Shown here piece after piece: positions 10,098-21,967 of a DNA stretch of 64,000 nt (position 1 is its first letter; each line of letters opens with the position of its first letter). The stretch spans positions 422,501-486,500 of the forward strand of contig JAEMWC010000613.1 in NCBI GenBank assembly GCA_016490735.1, given 5' to 3'. The DNA is from Pachyseris speciosa (taxonomy: Eukaryota > Cnidaria > Anthozoa > Scleractinia > Pachyseridae). Below the pieces are notes generated by a model. The model was not told the origin of the DNA. It ran no database searches and saw only the letters and a program-made list of their open reading frames with translations. The position numbers were made by a program, and so were the translations under genes.

Positions 10098-10856
10098 ATG
10101 GCCGCGGCAGTAGCGGACGTAACACGAGTTGACAGTCTCACTGAACAATTCGGGCGACAAAGGCTTCAAGACAGCTTAGCTCGCCGATCTGAAAGCCTTG
10201 CATCGCAGCTTTCTGTAAACAATAATGCTGTAGATGTAAAGCTTGCGCCGCATTCTAGTGCATGGATCCTCTGCGAAAGGGCGCACTCCCAAAGCAAACA
10301 TGTGAAGCATGCAAATCAAGGAAGCAAAACTCAGTGTGTCGGCCGTAATTTGCAGCACCTCCATGTCAGAGAATCGCCGCAGTTTGTCAGTGAAGTCCGC
10401 GTCACCAAAGTCGTCGGTAAAAAACGAAATTCAAAGCGAACTCCGACCGTGAATCTTTCAAGAGGCGAGAAGGGGTATGCACTTGACAAGGAGAAACTAA
10501 ACACTGAAGGTTACGAAAGAGACGAGGCACTCGATTTATCAAGCTCTAGCGACGAGGAATTGCAAGAGCTTTTCACGAGTAAAGCGAAACCAACTGAACA
10601 GCACACGGCCCTGAACGGGAAAGCGCACGGTCCAGGTAATTATTTGGCCCGGCAAAGTGGATTAGCACAAGATCTAAGTGACAAGTCTGATAGCAGGAGA
10701 AAAAGGTATAAAATAAGTCGAGGAAGTTTGAAAAAGAAAATCAAAATTTCCAGACCCTCCCTTGACTTGGAAAAAATGGAGGAAAGGAGGTTGGAGGTCC
10801 TCAAGACTGACGAAAAAAATGCCGCAAATATTTTTCATCCAATTCACCGAATGTAG
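10098..10856 (+). CDS. Putative single-exon gene, basic 252-residue protein of unknown function
   Basis: The open frame runs from an ATG in strong Kozak context (A at -3, G at +4) to TAG. It can be extended four codons upstream only to a TTG, so the ATG is preferred. The protein begins MAAAVADVTRVDSLTEQFGR and has an arginine/serine-rich N-terminal third. In the middle is an acidic-serine patch (ALDLSSSSDEELQELF), a likely casein-kinase-type site. Near the C-terminus are lysine/arginine clusters (RRKRYKISRGSLKKKIKI), a probable nuclear localisation signal, followed by SRPSLDLEKMEERRLEVLKT. There are no membrane segments or signal peptide. Codon use and even amino-acid composition look genuinely coding, unlike nearby open frames. 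I do not recognise the family. It may be a whole gene or one large exon. Confidence 0.6.
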   Translation: MAAAVADVTRVDSLTEQFGRQRLQDSLARRSESLASQLSVNNNAVDVKLAPHSSAWILCERAHSQSKHVKHANQGSKTQCVGRNLQHLHVRESPQFVSEVRVTKVVGKKRNSKRTPTVNLSRGEKGYALDKEKLNTEGYERDEALDLSSSSDEELQELFTSKAKPTEQHTALNGKAHGPGNYLARQSGLAQDLSDKSDSRRKRYKISRGSLKKKIKISRPSLDLEKMEERRLEVLKTDEKNAANIFHPIHRM

Positions 10857-13805
10857 TATTAAAATTACGCCAACGACAAACACCAATTGCTCTGATTCAT
10901 TGATGAACATGGGGCCGACAGACATTGGTCCTCACTCACAGAAAGAAACAGATGTGAAATAATAAGCTCCCAAGTCATAATCCTTTCAAGAAATGGCCAA
11001 CGTTTTAAAAGTAGAAATTAAAGGAAGGATGTGTGTATTGTTAACGTACATAGTACATGACATTCTGTGTACAGCTCAAAGCTGGGGGCCTGCGAAGTAC
11101 GTACGCATGCATTTCAAGTGAATCAAGCATTTTGATCGAGAACAGAATTTAGCCCCCGAATCTTTTCTAATGGGCATTTTGGTGAAACTGTTCGTCCAAA
11201 ATATAACTTGCGATCTGAAGATTAAGCAACCTAACCGGAAACAATGCTTAAATGTAAATGTTATACTATCTCTGATCTACAAATATTACACCGAACTCAT
11301 TTGAATTTTAAATTTACGGAGCCTTTAATCTGGCTGATAGCCGAAAGTGTGTAATGTATGATAACACAGAATTCAGTTGCGTTTGTCGCCTAGCTAGCTC
11401 ACAGAAACGAAGAGAAATTTAGTCCCAGTTATTCCATCGGTGTGCTAAACTGCGAAGGAAGAAGAAGAAGAAGAAGAAGCTGTGAGTCTTTCTCTGATCC
11501 GAACTATCGGCTTATTGTCAAAAGATATATTTATATATATATTGAAATAAAAAATTGACAATGAATCCTTGGAGACTCATGTATTGTTTATACTCTAACA
11601 AAAGCTTTCCAAATCTTTGACGTTTAAGGCCCTTTTACGATGACAGCTCATCTTGACTCCACTTCCTTTGGTTTCCCAGTGCGTTTTATCATGTTTTATG
11701 AGGGCGTTTAGCACTTCGCATCGGGCTCGAAATGCATCTCGTTTCAAAAAAATGGCACAAAACCTTAAACACACAACTTTCGAAACTTAAACGCAAGGTT
11801 CTGGACTGAAATGCCCCGCGATATTTCAAAAGTGTCAGATTGTTTACACGTTTCCAAGAAGCAGCAAAAATGAAAGACCGCGCATTTGGCCGTTTGAAGG
11901 CCTTTATTGTATCCTTAGTAACAAGTGAAAACGAAAGAAATTATACAAGTCTCATAAATTTGATCAGCTCTCAGACAGTGTTCTGCTGTGGAGGGTTCGG
12001 GTGACCACTAGCGAAAGTTTAATTGACAGAAGACCTCTTGTACAATTGGCTGACATTAAAAAATTAGCAATATTTTTTTCCCAATGTATGTAGAAAATGG
12101 CATACATGCCAAAGTAAGATACACTATGCTGATTAAAAAAGAGCAATAAAATCAGACATTATGCGCCAGTGTTGAATCAAGTGAACAACACAATGTCTTC
12201 ATCCCTTTGTTGCCAAGGTGATACTTGAAGAACCAACAAACCTTAAGTTTAATTCCTAAATTATACCGCTTACAGTTAAAATACAGGAGTTATAAATCCC
12301 TTCTCTCGGCCCTGGAGACAATTCGGTCGTCAATGTAAAATAACAGTGTTTTATTTTTCTTCTTACCATCTCGTATCCTGGGGCGACATATAAAGGTACT
12401 ATCTGCAACACATGTCCACGTATGTGCATGCATAAACCATAATCCACGTAGAACAAGCGTTCGGGTGGCAAGGTAAAAGCTGAGAGTAAATAAACGATTT
12501 TCAAGGGTACAGACAACTACGTCGTATTTCATTCACGTCGAATGCGCTGTACTTATAATTTGAATTCATCACTCCCGACCCCTTCTTAAAGTTCTTCTCA
12601 AAGTTCTTGACGAAAAACATCTCTATACATGAATCCTGCAAGTCAAACACCTCAGAGTTCAAAGATGGCGGAAACTTGGTCCGATGGAGTACCTACGTTC
12701 TGACTAGTTTCACAGTCATTAATACAAGTGCCCCAGTTCTCTTCTACGATAAACAAAATAAATGGAAGCATTATCATGTTATCCGTGTCTGCGAAAAGCC
12801 ACGAGGTAGAACCTTTGTTGAATGGTCTACTTTAGGATTTTATCCAGAGAATGAGTAAAGTGACAAAAAAGGTGTGTTGGAGTAACAGATAAGTAGCTCA
12901 AACAATTGAACACTGTCAGCGTCATAATTTGAATAAGTCAAAACAAGAGCTGCTGTGTTTTGTAGTTTTTGTACCATGTTTTGCAGAGTTATCCCACAGT
13001 TCCCCAAACAATATGTCAATAGTCAAAATGTGGCTGAATCAGAACTTGACAGATTACCTGCAAAGTCGCTTGAGGTACAACACACTTTGTTTTAAATTGT
13101 ATAAATTCATAAAATGTTATTACAAAGAGCTACAAAGGTCAGACCAGGATTTCCATCATTGAGATAGACAGTTTATTAAAACATCTTTGGCAGCCAGAAG
13201 GCTGCATTAGAGATGATTGTCAATAAAAACAATAATATTGCTATAAAAAAAACTATGTAAATACTAAAAATCTGAATATATATATGCATGCTAAAATTAA
13301 AATTACAATAAACAAAGAACAAAATACAAAAGCGAAAAGAGAAACGCTATAACTATAGAAAATAGTCGAGGGTACATTAAATAATGTTGAAAGGTCCTAT
13401 AAACCAGATACAGCCGCCTTACACATAATAAAGCTTTGCTGGTATTTCTGCATGGCACACTGGTCTTGAAAACTTTCACATGCGTCTTAAAGATCTAGAA
13501 CAGCTGCGCGTACTTAGCAAGTGGTGAAGTTTAAGATTACCATTCTGAGCAATGCCATTGAATAAACGCTACTTCTGTTAATTCTTGCCTTCTTATTTAA
13601 AGCGTAGCAAGGTTTGATTTCTTAAGAGCCACTTCATAACGTAAGTCGGGGTTAATGATCCTTAGAGCGTGTCTTTGAAGTTCCCTAACTTATCACTGAG
13701 ATAAAACATCTCATTACGCCGCAGAGTAGGCATGAGAATAAGGGCGTTATTTGCCTCAACGATCGCATGCTAGGGCCGGGTAGGCGGAGCCTAATAATGT
13801 GTCAT
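10857..13805. other. Unassigned stretch with microsatellites
   Basis: It contains (GAA/AAG)n at about 11456-11479 and a TA-rich run at 11526-11541. Several AT-rich open frames (for example 12607-12858) show no conserved motif, and no RNA gene was seen. An ATTAAA hexamer just after the 10856 stop could act as a polyadenylation signal for the upstream gene. Confidence 0.45.
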
Positions 13806-13809
13806 AGGA

Positions 13810-14060
13810 ACGGTTGTAAATGTACCAACTGTGATTGTTACTTCGTGGCTTGGCAAGAGCTATAAACCTGTCTCCATTATACATATGGTCCTCGCATGCA
13901 TGAATGAAGAAAAATAACTGAATTTCCGGGGGAAGGGGGAAGGTAATCAAGGGAAATTGTGAGCGGAGATGTGAGGGCCCACTAAATTAAAAATCTGTTG
14001 GAGTTTTGCTTTTTTATTGAAAATGGCTTTCGATCTAGGAATTGGAGTATTTGGGAGAAT
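13810..14060. repeat. Diverged duplication, copy 1
   Basis: Blocks shared with 15495-15950, in the same order: gttgtaaatg, gttacttcgtggct, gcatgcatgaatgaag, aaataactgaatttc and, further right, aaatggctttcgatct. It is non-coding and clearly diverged. Confidence 0.6.
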
Positions 14061-14832
14061 AAGCTTGTATTTGGGAAATTCGGAGAATAAGCTTGCTGTT
14101 CCCTTGCCACATACTAACTATTATACGATTTTATTCATAGACTTCACCGGCTTTCATCACATCTCCTTCACCAAGGCTTCAAATCTACACTGCTTCGTAA
14201 CTCGTTGACTAAATTCTTGAAATGCCACACGGTGCTATCGTTGAGACGTATGGTGCTACACTACAGGAGATGACAGTTAGCAATCCAGGATTGAGAGACA
14301 CAGCGGTATCCTTTGTTATTTTATATCATTTATATTATCCTGAGGCCCAAATCTGAGATCTATGTTGCTTCCATTCCTTTCATTTTAATGCTAGGGTGCT
14401 CGCGCAATTTTCCACAAGTTGTGCGCGTGCTTCGCTTATTTAGTTCACGTGTGCTTAGTTCGTTATTTAAGTACTCCTATTATTTTACGTTGTCTTCCTT
14501 GCTAATATGTATTGTCAATAACTGTGCTCACAGTGTGGGTGGCTCCTCCTAAAATGTTCTGCAATTGGTATAGGATTTGATGGAGCCAAAACCAATTGTG
14601 GAATTGCACACATTTTAGGTATCCTACCGATGAACAGTTATTACATGCAGATATTTTTTTTTGCGGTCTGTCACCTTTGAACTTTTAGTTAGGGTGGTGT
14701 GGTTCTCTGGAACAGTCGGCCCTCTGACGCTAGACGAGCAACGTCACAGTTGCTACTTAATTCTGACATGACATTCATGAAAAACAGGCTTTAATTTTCT
14801 TCTGTTAGTTAAATATTGTCCTATAATTACTG

Positions 14833-15213
14833 GAGACTCTATGGTGAGCAAGAGTGAAATAGGGGCTTTGACAGGGACCACATCACGCGGTCACGCAACC
14901 AAATAATGACTAGCACACTCATAACTGCATTACGCAGTAGCTCAGTGGTTAGACTAGATCACGGGGGGTCGTGGGTGCAAATCCTATCTGGGACTCGGAT
15001 TTTTTTCCGAGCTTCCGTTTGGGGTTTCATGCATTTCTATCATATTGCTTTCCTTAAATCACTCACTTTGGAGGTTTGGATGGTTGCATCTTTGATATGC
15101 CTTAATGAGACTGCGTGATGCAGCTATGAGTGTGCTGGTCATTATTTGGCTGTGTGACCACGTGATGCGGTTCCAGTCAAAGCCCACATTTCACCCTTGC
15201 TCACCATATAGTC
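14833..15213. mobile_element. Foldback element with ~105-bp arms around a SINE fragment
   Basis: The left arm (14833-14937: ggagactctatggtgagcaag through the caaataatgac segment to tgcattacgcagt) is the near reverse complement of the right arm (15107-15213: actgcgtgatgcag through the gtcattatttgg segment to caccatatagtctcc). The centre holds a tRNA-like SINE piece. The same arm sequence occurs at 52155-52375, also joined to the same SINE family. Confidence 0.75.
14930..15050 (+). mobile_element. tRNA-derived SINE (family 2), inside the foldback
   Basis: A box tagctcagtggtta (14938-14951) and B box ggtgcaaatcc (about 14973-14983), followed by the family body (ctgggactcggattttttt, then ccgagcttccgtttggggtttcatgcat). 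The insertion between A and B boxes and the damaged B box rule out a functional tRNA. Confidence 0.7.
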
Positions 15214-15381
15214 TCCTGTAGCTCAGTGGTTAGAGCGTCCGTCGTGGGTTCAAATCCCATCTGGAACTCGGATTTTTTTTCCGAGCTCCCACTTGGGGTT
15301 TTATGTATTTCTATCGTGTTCTTTGTATTTTTATTGTGTATAAACAAAGATAAAGATGATGATGATGATGATGATGATGAT
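15213..15381 (+). mobile_element. tRNA-derived SINE (family 2) with (GAT)n tail
   Basis: A box tagctcagtggttagagc and B box gggttcaaatccc are intact, and the body matches the 14930 copy. The element ends in a (GAT)n microsatellite (15355-15381), as many SINEs end in short simple repeats. It directly follows the right foldback arm. Confidence 0.75.
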
Positions 15382-15494
15382 AGATACAGATTGATGGACT
15401 ATTTTGAGGTACAACAATTTGGTGACAGATGGAGCCTAATGTAGATTACTCTCCTTTGTCCTAAACTGAGGCGCATGCATGTATTTACTAGAAA

Positions 15495-15950
15495 CACACA
15501 GTTGTAAATGCACCTACTGTCTTTGTTGCTTCGTGGCTGATACATAATGTCTTGGTATGCATGAATGAAGTTAAATAACTCAGTGTGAATTTCAGAGGGA
15601 GAGTTTAATTGGGAAAATTATGAGGGGAGGTACGAGAGCCCACTGAATTGGCAATCTGTTTTATTTGTTGGGGGGAGGGAGAGAATAACACCTTTTTTTG
15701 ACAGTGAAAAGTTTGGGTAAGAACTGCTTTAAAGGTACTTGATAAAAAAGAACTGACCCAGGGTTTTCTATTTCGAGTGCAGAATATTATTGGTTTCATT
15801 TACAAACGCATATAAAATGGAAAATTTTAAGGATTTTTGTTTTTGTTTGCTTTCTTTGCTTTCTTTCTTTCTTTGTTTCTTTCTTTCTTTCCTTCTTTCT
15901 TTGTTGTTTCATCGGAAATGGTTTTCGATCTATAGGTGTATCTATAGGTG
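15495..15950. repeat. Diverged duplication, copy 2
   Basis: Partner of 13810-14060, interrupted by a CTTT microsatellite. It ends with gaaatggttttcgatct, matching the end of copy 1. Confidence 0.55.
15849..15908. repeat. (CTTT)n microsatellite
   Basis: About 60 bp of CTTT-type units with a few interruptions. Confidence 0.9.
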
Positions 15951-16773
15951 TATTTGAGGTCCAGTTTAAGGGAGCAGTCTGGTTGAACTTTTGGCAAAAT
16001 AGGGTGACTTGAGAATGAAAGATCGATAGAAGGGTAGAAATGAATACACACATAATCCAGTTAGTCCGCTTACGGGATCAGGGACACCTTGCTGTGGTGG
16101 TGGACCGTCTGGCCTTTGTGTACTATTTATTAACTTAAATTTTAATTTTCAACCCTCTTCAAATGCAGTATTTTCCAATTTTCCATAATTTTCCACATCA
16201 ACCCTTGTCCCGACCCCCTCCAAAAAATAAAGCTTTCAGATTCCTTCAAAACAATCCAGGCAAAAGCCATCAAAAAATTTTCAAACCCATTGACTGTGCC
16301 AAGGACTCTGATCTAATGGAGCCATTTGTCAACTGAATGAAATCTGGGCGAGATTTTAAAGAAAAAAAACTGCCCCCCTTGAAGGCTGTTTTCGGTCCAA
16401 TAATTTGTCCTTATTCTTACCTTGAAAATCACAGAGCTCTTCAAAACAACCAACATTTATGTTCTTCGAGCTACAATGACAACTTAGTAAAAAATATTCA
16501 AGACAAGCATGAAAAGTGGAGTTTCTTTTTACACCTGGGGTTCACTGATTGGTTCATTTTTGACAACAAGTCTATTTCCATGGTCAATTTAAAAGTATTA
16601 TTATGCAAATGGTTTCATTTTTTACCCCTTTAACACCCCGTCTTCATTTTGTCAAAGAAGCTACAGCTGGTCTTAACACCTAACAACACTTTGTCTCCTT
16701 TATAAGAAAAAATAACCTTCACTGTATGCATATGTTATCAGTTATGTCTATTAGTACAGTCTATATATTTCAG

Positions 16774-16979
16774 GTTCGGTCGAAACCGAGAAAGGAATTA
16801 GAGTCAATTTGGGAAAAAAAATGAAACAGAACCAGTTACTTTAAACTACCAACCTAAGACATATTCTCAGTTGGCCATGAAAGAGTTTCAGCAATGCCAC
16901 CCACATTTGTCGTGGGTTGAGTGCAGTTCTGAAAATAAGTATGGCTTGGAAAGATCCACCTCAGAAAATGGAAATGGAG
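16774..16979 (+). CDS. Candidate internal exon, interrupted by a frameshift at an A8 run
   Basis: The segment lies between a plausible acceptor (tctatatatttcag, AG at 16772-16773) and a good donor (GGAG then GTAAGA). It reads VRSKPRKELESIWEKK in one frame. After a change at the eight-A run (about 16814-16821) it continues NETEPVTLNYQPKTYSQLAMKEFQQ and ends near the donor with ERSTSENGNG. The composition looks coding, but the frame is broken: either a decayed exon or a homopolymer error in the sequence. The protein is not recognised, and no partner exons were found. Confidence 0.3.
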
Positions 16980-18410
16980 GTAAGAAATATAAAAATTATC
17001 GCATAAACGAAACGCTTTCAAAAATGAGTCCACTCAAAAGAATAGACGTTCCGTTAGGTTTAAGCGTAAGTGTAGTTGAATATCGAATTGCCCTATCGAT
17101 TGATTCAAGGTCACCGCGAAACCTGATAAAACAAGCTCGTTTATTTCTAACAATATGTTCCTAATGCCTAATACCTTTGTAAGTGCACGTGCGACATACT
17201 GAGCTAAAGCTGATTCAGAAAAGAATCGGATAAAAAACTTGTGAGATAATTTTTGACTGGGGCCCTTATATTAAGATATTCCAACGCAAACCAATATATT
17301 TATTTCTGCGCGACTAAAAAATCCAAAGAAAACATTTGAAAATGTTTAAGGCTAGAAGGAAATCAATAAGCTATTTTGGCGAAAAGATATATATATAAAC
17401 GTTAATTTCACCTTATCTCAGAAAATATATGAATAGCATTAAAGTGTTCGGGTTTGTAGCTCATCTAATCACACGTAACGTACTCAGCTTGTGAACAAGG
17501 AACAATTTGTTATTTCAGTGCCAGTTCGAATTCAGTGAACCATGCTTCTTACGTTTTATTGAATACAAAGCGAAAAGAGTAGCTTTATGACAAGAACTAC
17601 AGCTTTGGCCTAGGGCAGCTGACAGTTGCATATGATGTCGGTTCCTTCAGAAAAAAAATTGGTTTTCATACTGAATGCATGCAAACTTGAATTCCAGCAG
17701 TGAGTCTTTGGAAACTTAGGAAACGTGATATATTTAAAAGAGAGCAATTAAGCCAAGGCTGTTTCGATCGACGATTACATTGTGTTACCTTGCCTAAAAT
17801 AGGAAAAAAATAAAACTAAGCAAAGAAAAATTTATCATATTCTCGTAAACGTAGCTGCATCCTTAGGGTGCCTGTTTATATTGTTCATACCGTGATACAA
17901 AAAACTATAGATGAGGCAAAAACTCTTAGTTATGGTGGTGCGGATTAATGGATGAAATAGAACTTTCTGTTAGAAACTGGCTCTCTAAAAAAGGATTATT
18001 TTATAAAATTCTCAAACAATCTACCTTAACTGGCGATGATAAAAATCGTTATGTTTTATATCTTCAACGATTATTCATTGCTGCCATAAATACTCTTCAG
18101 TTTGTTTGTACATGGATCTTTGCATCTATTACGGATGTACGTAAAGCAAACCGACTAAAACGTCAAGTGTACATAATAATATCACATCTTAACTCTAAGG
18201 CAGCTGTTTTTATAGCTTAGTTGTACTTTTGAATTTTCCAGGTACAAAATCCTATGAATTATTTTGCGATGGCTTTTTACAATGCCGATTGCATCGATCT
18301 CTAAACGATAATAAGTATGCCGATGTTCGCTGCATGAGCTGTAGAGAGGTCTAAATGGTGCTCACAGCATGATTCTTTTGTATTCAGCATGCAACCATAT
18401 TACCCAGCCT
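16980..18410. other. Unassigned AT-rich stretch
   Basis: No supported gene. An ATG-initiated 90-codon frame at 17948-18220 encodes a lysine/leucine/isoleucine-rich peptide without recognisable motifs and is treated as chance. Confidence 0.45.
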
Positions 18411-18662
18411 TTATGGGAAGAGCACTCTGGTGAAGTATCTCAACACAATGTTTGTAGCAATTCCTAGCAGAGTGGCTCCAATAATCATCCTCGCGCTCCT
18501 GTTGATGCCATCCCTCCGACAATAACCGCTTTCGAAGGAGTCCGCTATGATGCGTAGATCCGAGGCGACTTCCCGGCATCTTGCTTGCATTTCAAGTGTC
18601 AACTCCTCGTTGTTTCCATGGTTCAGTGTAGAACGAAATACATGCTCTTCGTGATGTCCCAT
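18411..18662 (-). CDS. BH3-only-like protein with C-terminal membrane anchor (gene 1)
   Basis: The minus-strand frame starts at an ATG in strong Kozak context (AAC before, G after) and encodes 83 residues. Residues 29-46 hold a BH3-type amphipathic helix, CREVASDLRIIADSFESG. The four hydrophobic positions are V32, L36, I39 and F43, with small A40 before the invariant D41. This fits the BH3 pattern (hydrophobic, x3, hydrophobic, x2, hydrophobic, small, D, x, hydrophobic). Residues 59-83 are a hydrophobic tail broken by arginines (MIIGATLLGIATNIVLRY...), suited to mitochondrial or ER outer-membrane anchoring. BH3-only proteins bind the groove of Bcl-2-type proteins and promote apoptosis. No other BH domain is present. 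A paralogue of the same layout lies at 38931-39173. Family assignment is by motif only. Confidence 0.6.
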   Translation of the reverse strand: MGHHEEHVFRSTLNHGNNEELTLEMQARCREVASDLRIIADSFESGYCRRDGINRSARMIIGATLLGIATNIVLRYFTRVLFP

Positions 18663-18703
18663 GTTACTGGCTTTTCTCTCTTAGGCTGACGATATGCAGG
18701 TTA

Positions 18704-18706
18704 ACT
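18704..18706 (-). other. Splice acceptor upstream of BH3 gene 1
   Basis: On the minus strand a pyrimidine tract ttgccttcctttcag ends at AG (18706-18705), 42 bases before the ATG. This predicts an intron in the 5' untranslated region. The second BH3-like gene has the same arrangement. Confidence 0.5.
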
Positions 18707-18719
18707 GAAAGGAAGGCAA

Positions 18720-19105
18720 TTTTTGAACTGTTTAGACGCGCTTATGTCCGCAATCAAAGTGCATGCAGTACCGTTAAATTGAAAAACGGCCATTCAGCCG
18801 GGGAATTCATGTCTGCGAGCTCGTTATGGGTTTGTGGTATTGACTTTTCAAAATTGTGAGAAAAATCATTTAGTGTTGATGTAAGAATGTGGAGCTAAGT
18901 CGTTAATATTCTGTGTTAAGAACAAACGTTTGATCCGTTCAATATCAGACACTGTTGGGCTCACTGCTCGCCTATATCACTTGTCGTAGCTACAGTAAAA
19001 TAAGAACTCAGCTCAGGGATTTCTCGATGCCCGGATTGGAGGGATAACCGCAATTCGTTTAGTTACTAATATTCTCAGCCGTACTATTCCGCCAGCTATG
19101 ACCTG
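18720..19105. other. Unassigned segment
   Basis: It lies between BH3 gene 1 and the amplified block. No exon or repeat was recognised; an upstream exon of the BH3 gene may be here or farther out. Confidence 0.4.
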
Positions 19106-19109
19106 TCTT

Positions 19110-21861
19110 GAAATCCTGCTCTAAACAGATACACGATAGAATCAATGTAGGGAGCCACTGACTTGACCAATTAATACCATAGGGAGCTTACGCAACGACG
19201 ACGGCAACGAAAACGTCATTTGAAAATAAAACTTCCCGTTTTTTGTAACTCATTCGCGATTATTCCAACTTCTTTAACTTAAAACATGCTTGCTGGCGAA
19301 CTGTCCAGGGTCTGAATTACTGTGAACGGTGTTAAAGTAAAGAAAAAGAAAGAAAAAATTAATGTCATGCGGTCACGTTCTAGTGAAAACCGAATTTCAC
19401 ATTCTCGTTTTGCAAATGACAGCAAAAAATGTCCCAAAATGTAAAACGCACGTGCAGAGTTATTGCTTTTGCTCATTAAGCCCATTGTTGTGCGGCGTTC
19501 TCGTTGCCGTCGACGTCGTAGTTGCGTAAGCTCCCTAATAGGTAGAGGAACTGCGTGGGAAGCTTATACTCTACATGGGGCGATCAGTTGATCGGGGCCA
19601 CAGTAGTTCGGAGGTTTTTCCTTAGCTTCGATTTTACATTGACCTTATAGTTCTCACCCGCAGCAACCTATCGTAAATATTTTCGTTTAGGGCGCACATT
19701 TAATATTTCACTAAAGGGCGACTACACTCGAAAGCAACATCAGGAAGGGATAACCGATGCGAAAAGGAAAATTAGACGTCATACGAGTACCTTTCTTTCT
19801 GAGGGATTCCTCTTGAATTACCCCGGAGAACTTTTAAAGTATTTAGTTGCAACTGAACGGAGATGGTGTCTACTGCGAGGAACTAAACTTATAGGCTTTT
19901 TTCTAATCGCCCAATTACAATCCAATAACCAGTTATGTGTTACGTGGGCGGTCAGCGGTATCCTCGTGGCTGTCACACCTAAAAGCACGATTCTAACACG
20001 CTGCTATTATCACGCAACGTTTTGTATGTTAGCCTGTGCCTGGTCGTCAGAGATCCATATCCCACGCCTATTATCTATCATAAGATTTAGAGGTTTACAC
20101 GTGTGATTTTTGGCAGTTTATACTTGTCAACTGGGCACTAATGTTGTCTGGTTTGCTGCTGTTTTGATACTATGATATTGGTTGAGAAAATGGTCACCAT
20201 CTGTTACGCCATACTATATGTGGAAAAATAAGCCGATGATCAACAGTGAGTTGGAACATACAACAAACAATAAGTTATCAAGGGAACCATTTTATCCTAC
20301 CAAGAAATTGTTAGCTTGTAAACAAACAACAACAACAAAACAAAAAAGACCAGTTAATCATCTGCAAAGAGCTTCACTTTTGTGTCTTTAACGAACTGGA
20401 AAGTATATTTTTAGCCACTACGCGGTAAGGCAAGTAGAAGTAGTATAGTTCCAAAACAATAACTTGTGGTTGGGACAGCATATAATGTATTTGTTCACTT
20501 GATGCTTAATTCATCTGTCAGAAATACGCCTTTAATTCAAATTCTTTGTTTAAATAGTTGAACTACCTGGTCCAATTTTTGTTTCCTTAAACCAAAATTT
20601 TGTTTTGTTACTCAAGATATTATGATGGGTAAAGCTGGTGAACCGTAACGCAGTTTGATCGCATTGAGCACGTGCGCGCACTGAGCTTTCGTCTCCTTTA
20701 AGACTTGCAGAGCCATTCACTGTTCGTCAGACTTGAAAGATACAGAATATCTCAAATCTCAGTTTAACGGGTTTCGATGTGTTAACCACTACTGTACATT
20801 CTTCACTCATGCAATTGTATTTGCATCGAATATCAGGACAACCAACATGGCGACATTCCTAAACTGATAAACGACCGTGTTTTAAAACGCGGACAATTGT
20901 CGACTGAGAAATTTTATGCAACAACATCAAAGCATTTCACACTGACTTACAGAAAGGAATTTGAACGACGCCGTTACATCTAAGTGTTATTTTTGTTGCA
21001 TGCCGCCACTGCCTTTTTCATCGCATATCTTCCATTTGAGTGCTGCGTACATGTTTTCGTGCATGTAGCTTCCAAACTGTTTGGCTACCAACTGGTGACA
21101 GCAGGTTGTTTCATGTGTGATATTTATACTATCCATGCAAAGTATTGATTTGCACGGAAGCTTCAACACAAGAGATCAAGTGTTATCAGTTTGTCTTTAA
21201 ATTTCTTTTCTTTTTTGGTTTAAAACTCTGGTACTTGTTTGTAAGGAAACTCGCCAGAGTTCGTACAAAATATAACAGTAAAAGAAAAGTTGACAAAAAT
21301 GAAATAACAAGTAGTCCAACGCCAGACAAAGTTTCAAGGCAGACCATCTTTCAGAAGTTCATGTACTTTCTTCGTCAGCTGTGCAAGGTGATGTAACGGA
21401 GTCATGTGACTTTTGAGAGTCACGTAACACATCGAGGCCTGATACTGAAACATTTTAGTTGGTTCTTCTCCTATATATACTGTAAAGTTAGGTGTGGGTT
21501 CCATCGTCGAATGTCAATACCCTCCCAAATGGTTTTTTTTTTTTAGCTCCCTGATCATTTGTCTTCCATGTCAAGATCGTGTGGGTTCCCTTCAGGACAA
21601 TCATGATGATGCTCTAGCTTAAAGCGTCACATGACTCTCAGAAGTGACGTCAATCTTCAAGGCCGGGTTGCATCACGTGGCGCACTGAGGTCGCACAGCC
21701 CAACGAGAAAGTTCATCAACTTACGGGACGTCTGACTTGGAACCATTTGCCCGGTAACGCTTTCCTAAAGGAAAACTAGAGGCCATATTGGCTTTCACTC
21801 GGCCTTCCAAGAGGCAATCGGAAATTGCAATCGTTACTTCACTGCCGATTCACCTACACGT

Positions 21862-21862
<1 letters not shown>
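19110..21862. repeat. Segmental tandem unit, copy 1 (non-PLE part)
   Basis: It begins at cctgctctaaacagatac and runs to a (TA)n tract. It is nearly identical to 23482-26240 and 28191-30955. It contains the TAGGGAGC MITE, then about 2.2 kb without recognisable genes. Open frames shared by all copies (such as the 97-codon frame at 19813-20106) are conserved simply because the copies are recent. Confidence 0.85.
19180..19537. mobile_element. TAGGGAGC MITE, copy 1
   Basis: Terminal inverted repeats: tagggagcttacgcaacgac at the left and its complement ending gttgcgtaagctcccta at the right, with gacggcaacga / tcgttgccgtc continuing inward. The element is about 358 bp without a transposase. The TA ends suggest a TA-targeting superfamily. 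Confidence 0.8.

Positions 21863-21929
<67 letters not shown>
21863..21929. repeat. (TA)n microsatellite
   Basis: About 65 bp of almost pure TA at the junction between the segmental unit and the inverted Penelope-like 5' piece. Confidence 0.95.
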
Positions 21930-21932
<3 letters not shown>

Positions 21933-21967
21933 CATAAGTTGAAGGATTAAAGAGGACGCATCGATTC

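Noticed and set aside
12607..12858. Coding exon
   Set aside because: Some coding-like stretches, but no acceptable start, splice sites or recognised motif.
19813..20106. Conserved gene because it appears in all three tandem units
   Set aside because: The whole unit is nearly identical, non-coding parts included, so conservation reflects recent duplication, not selection.
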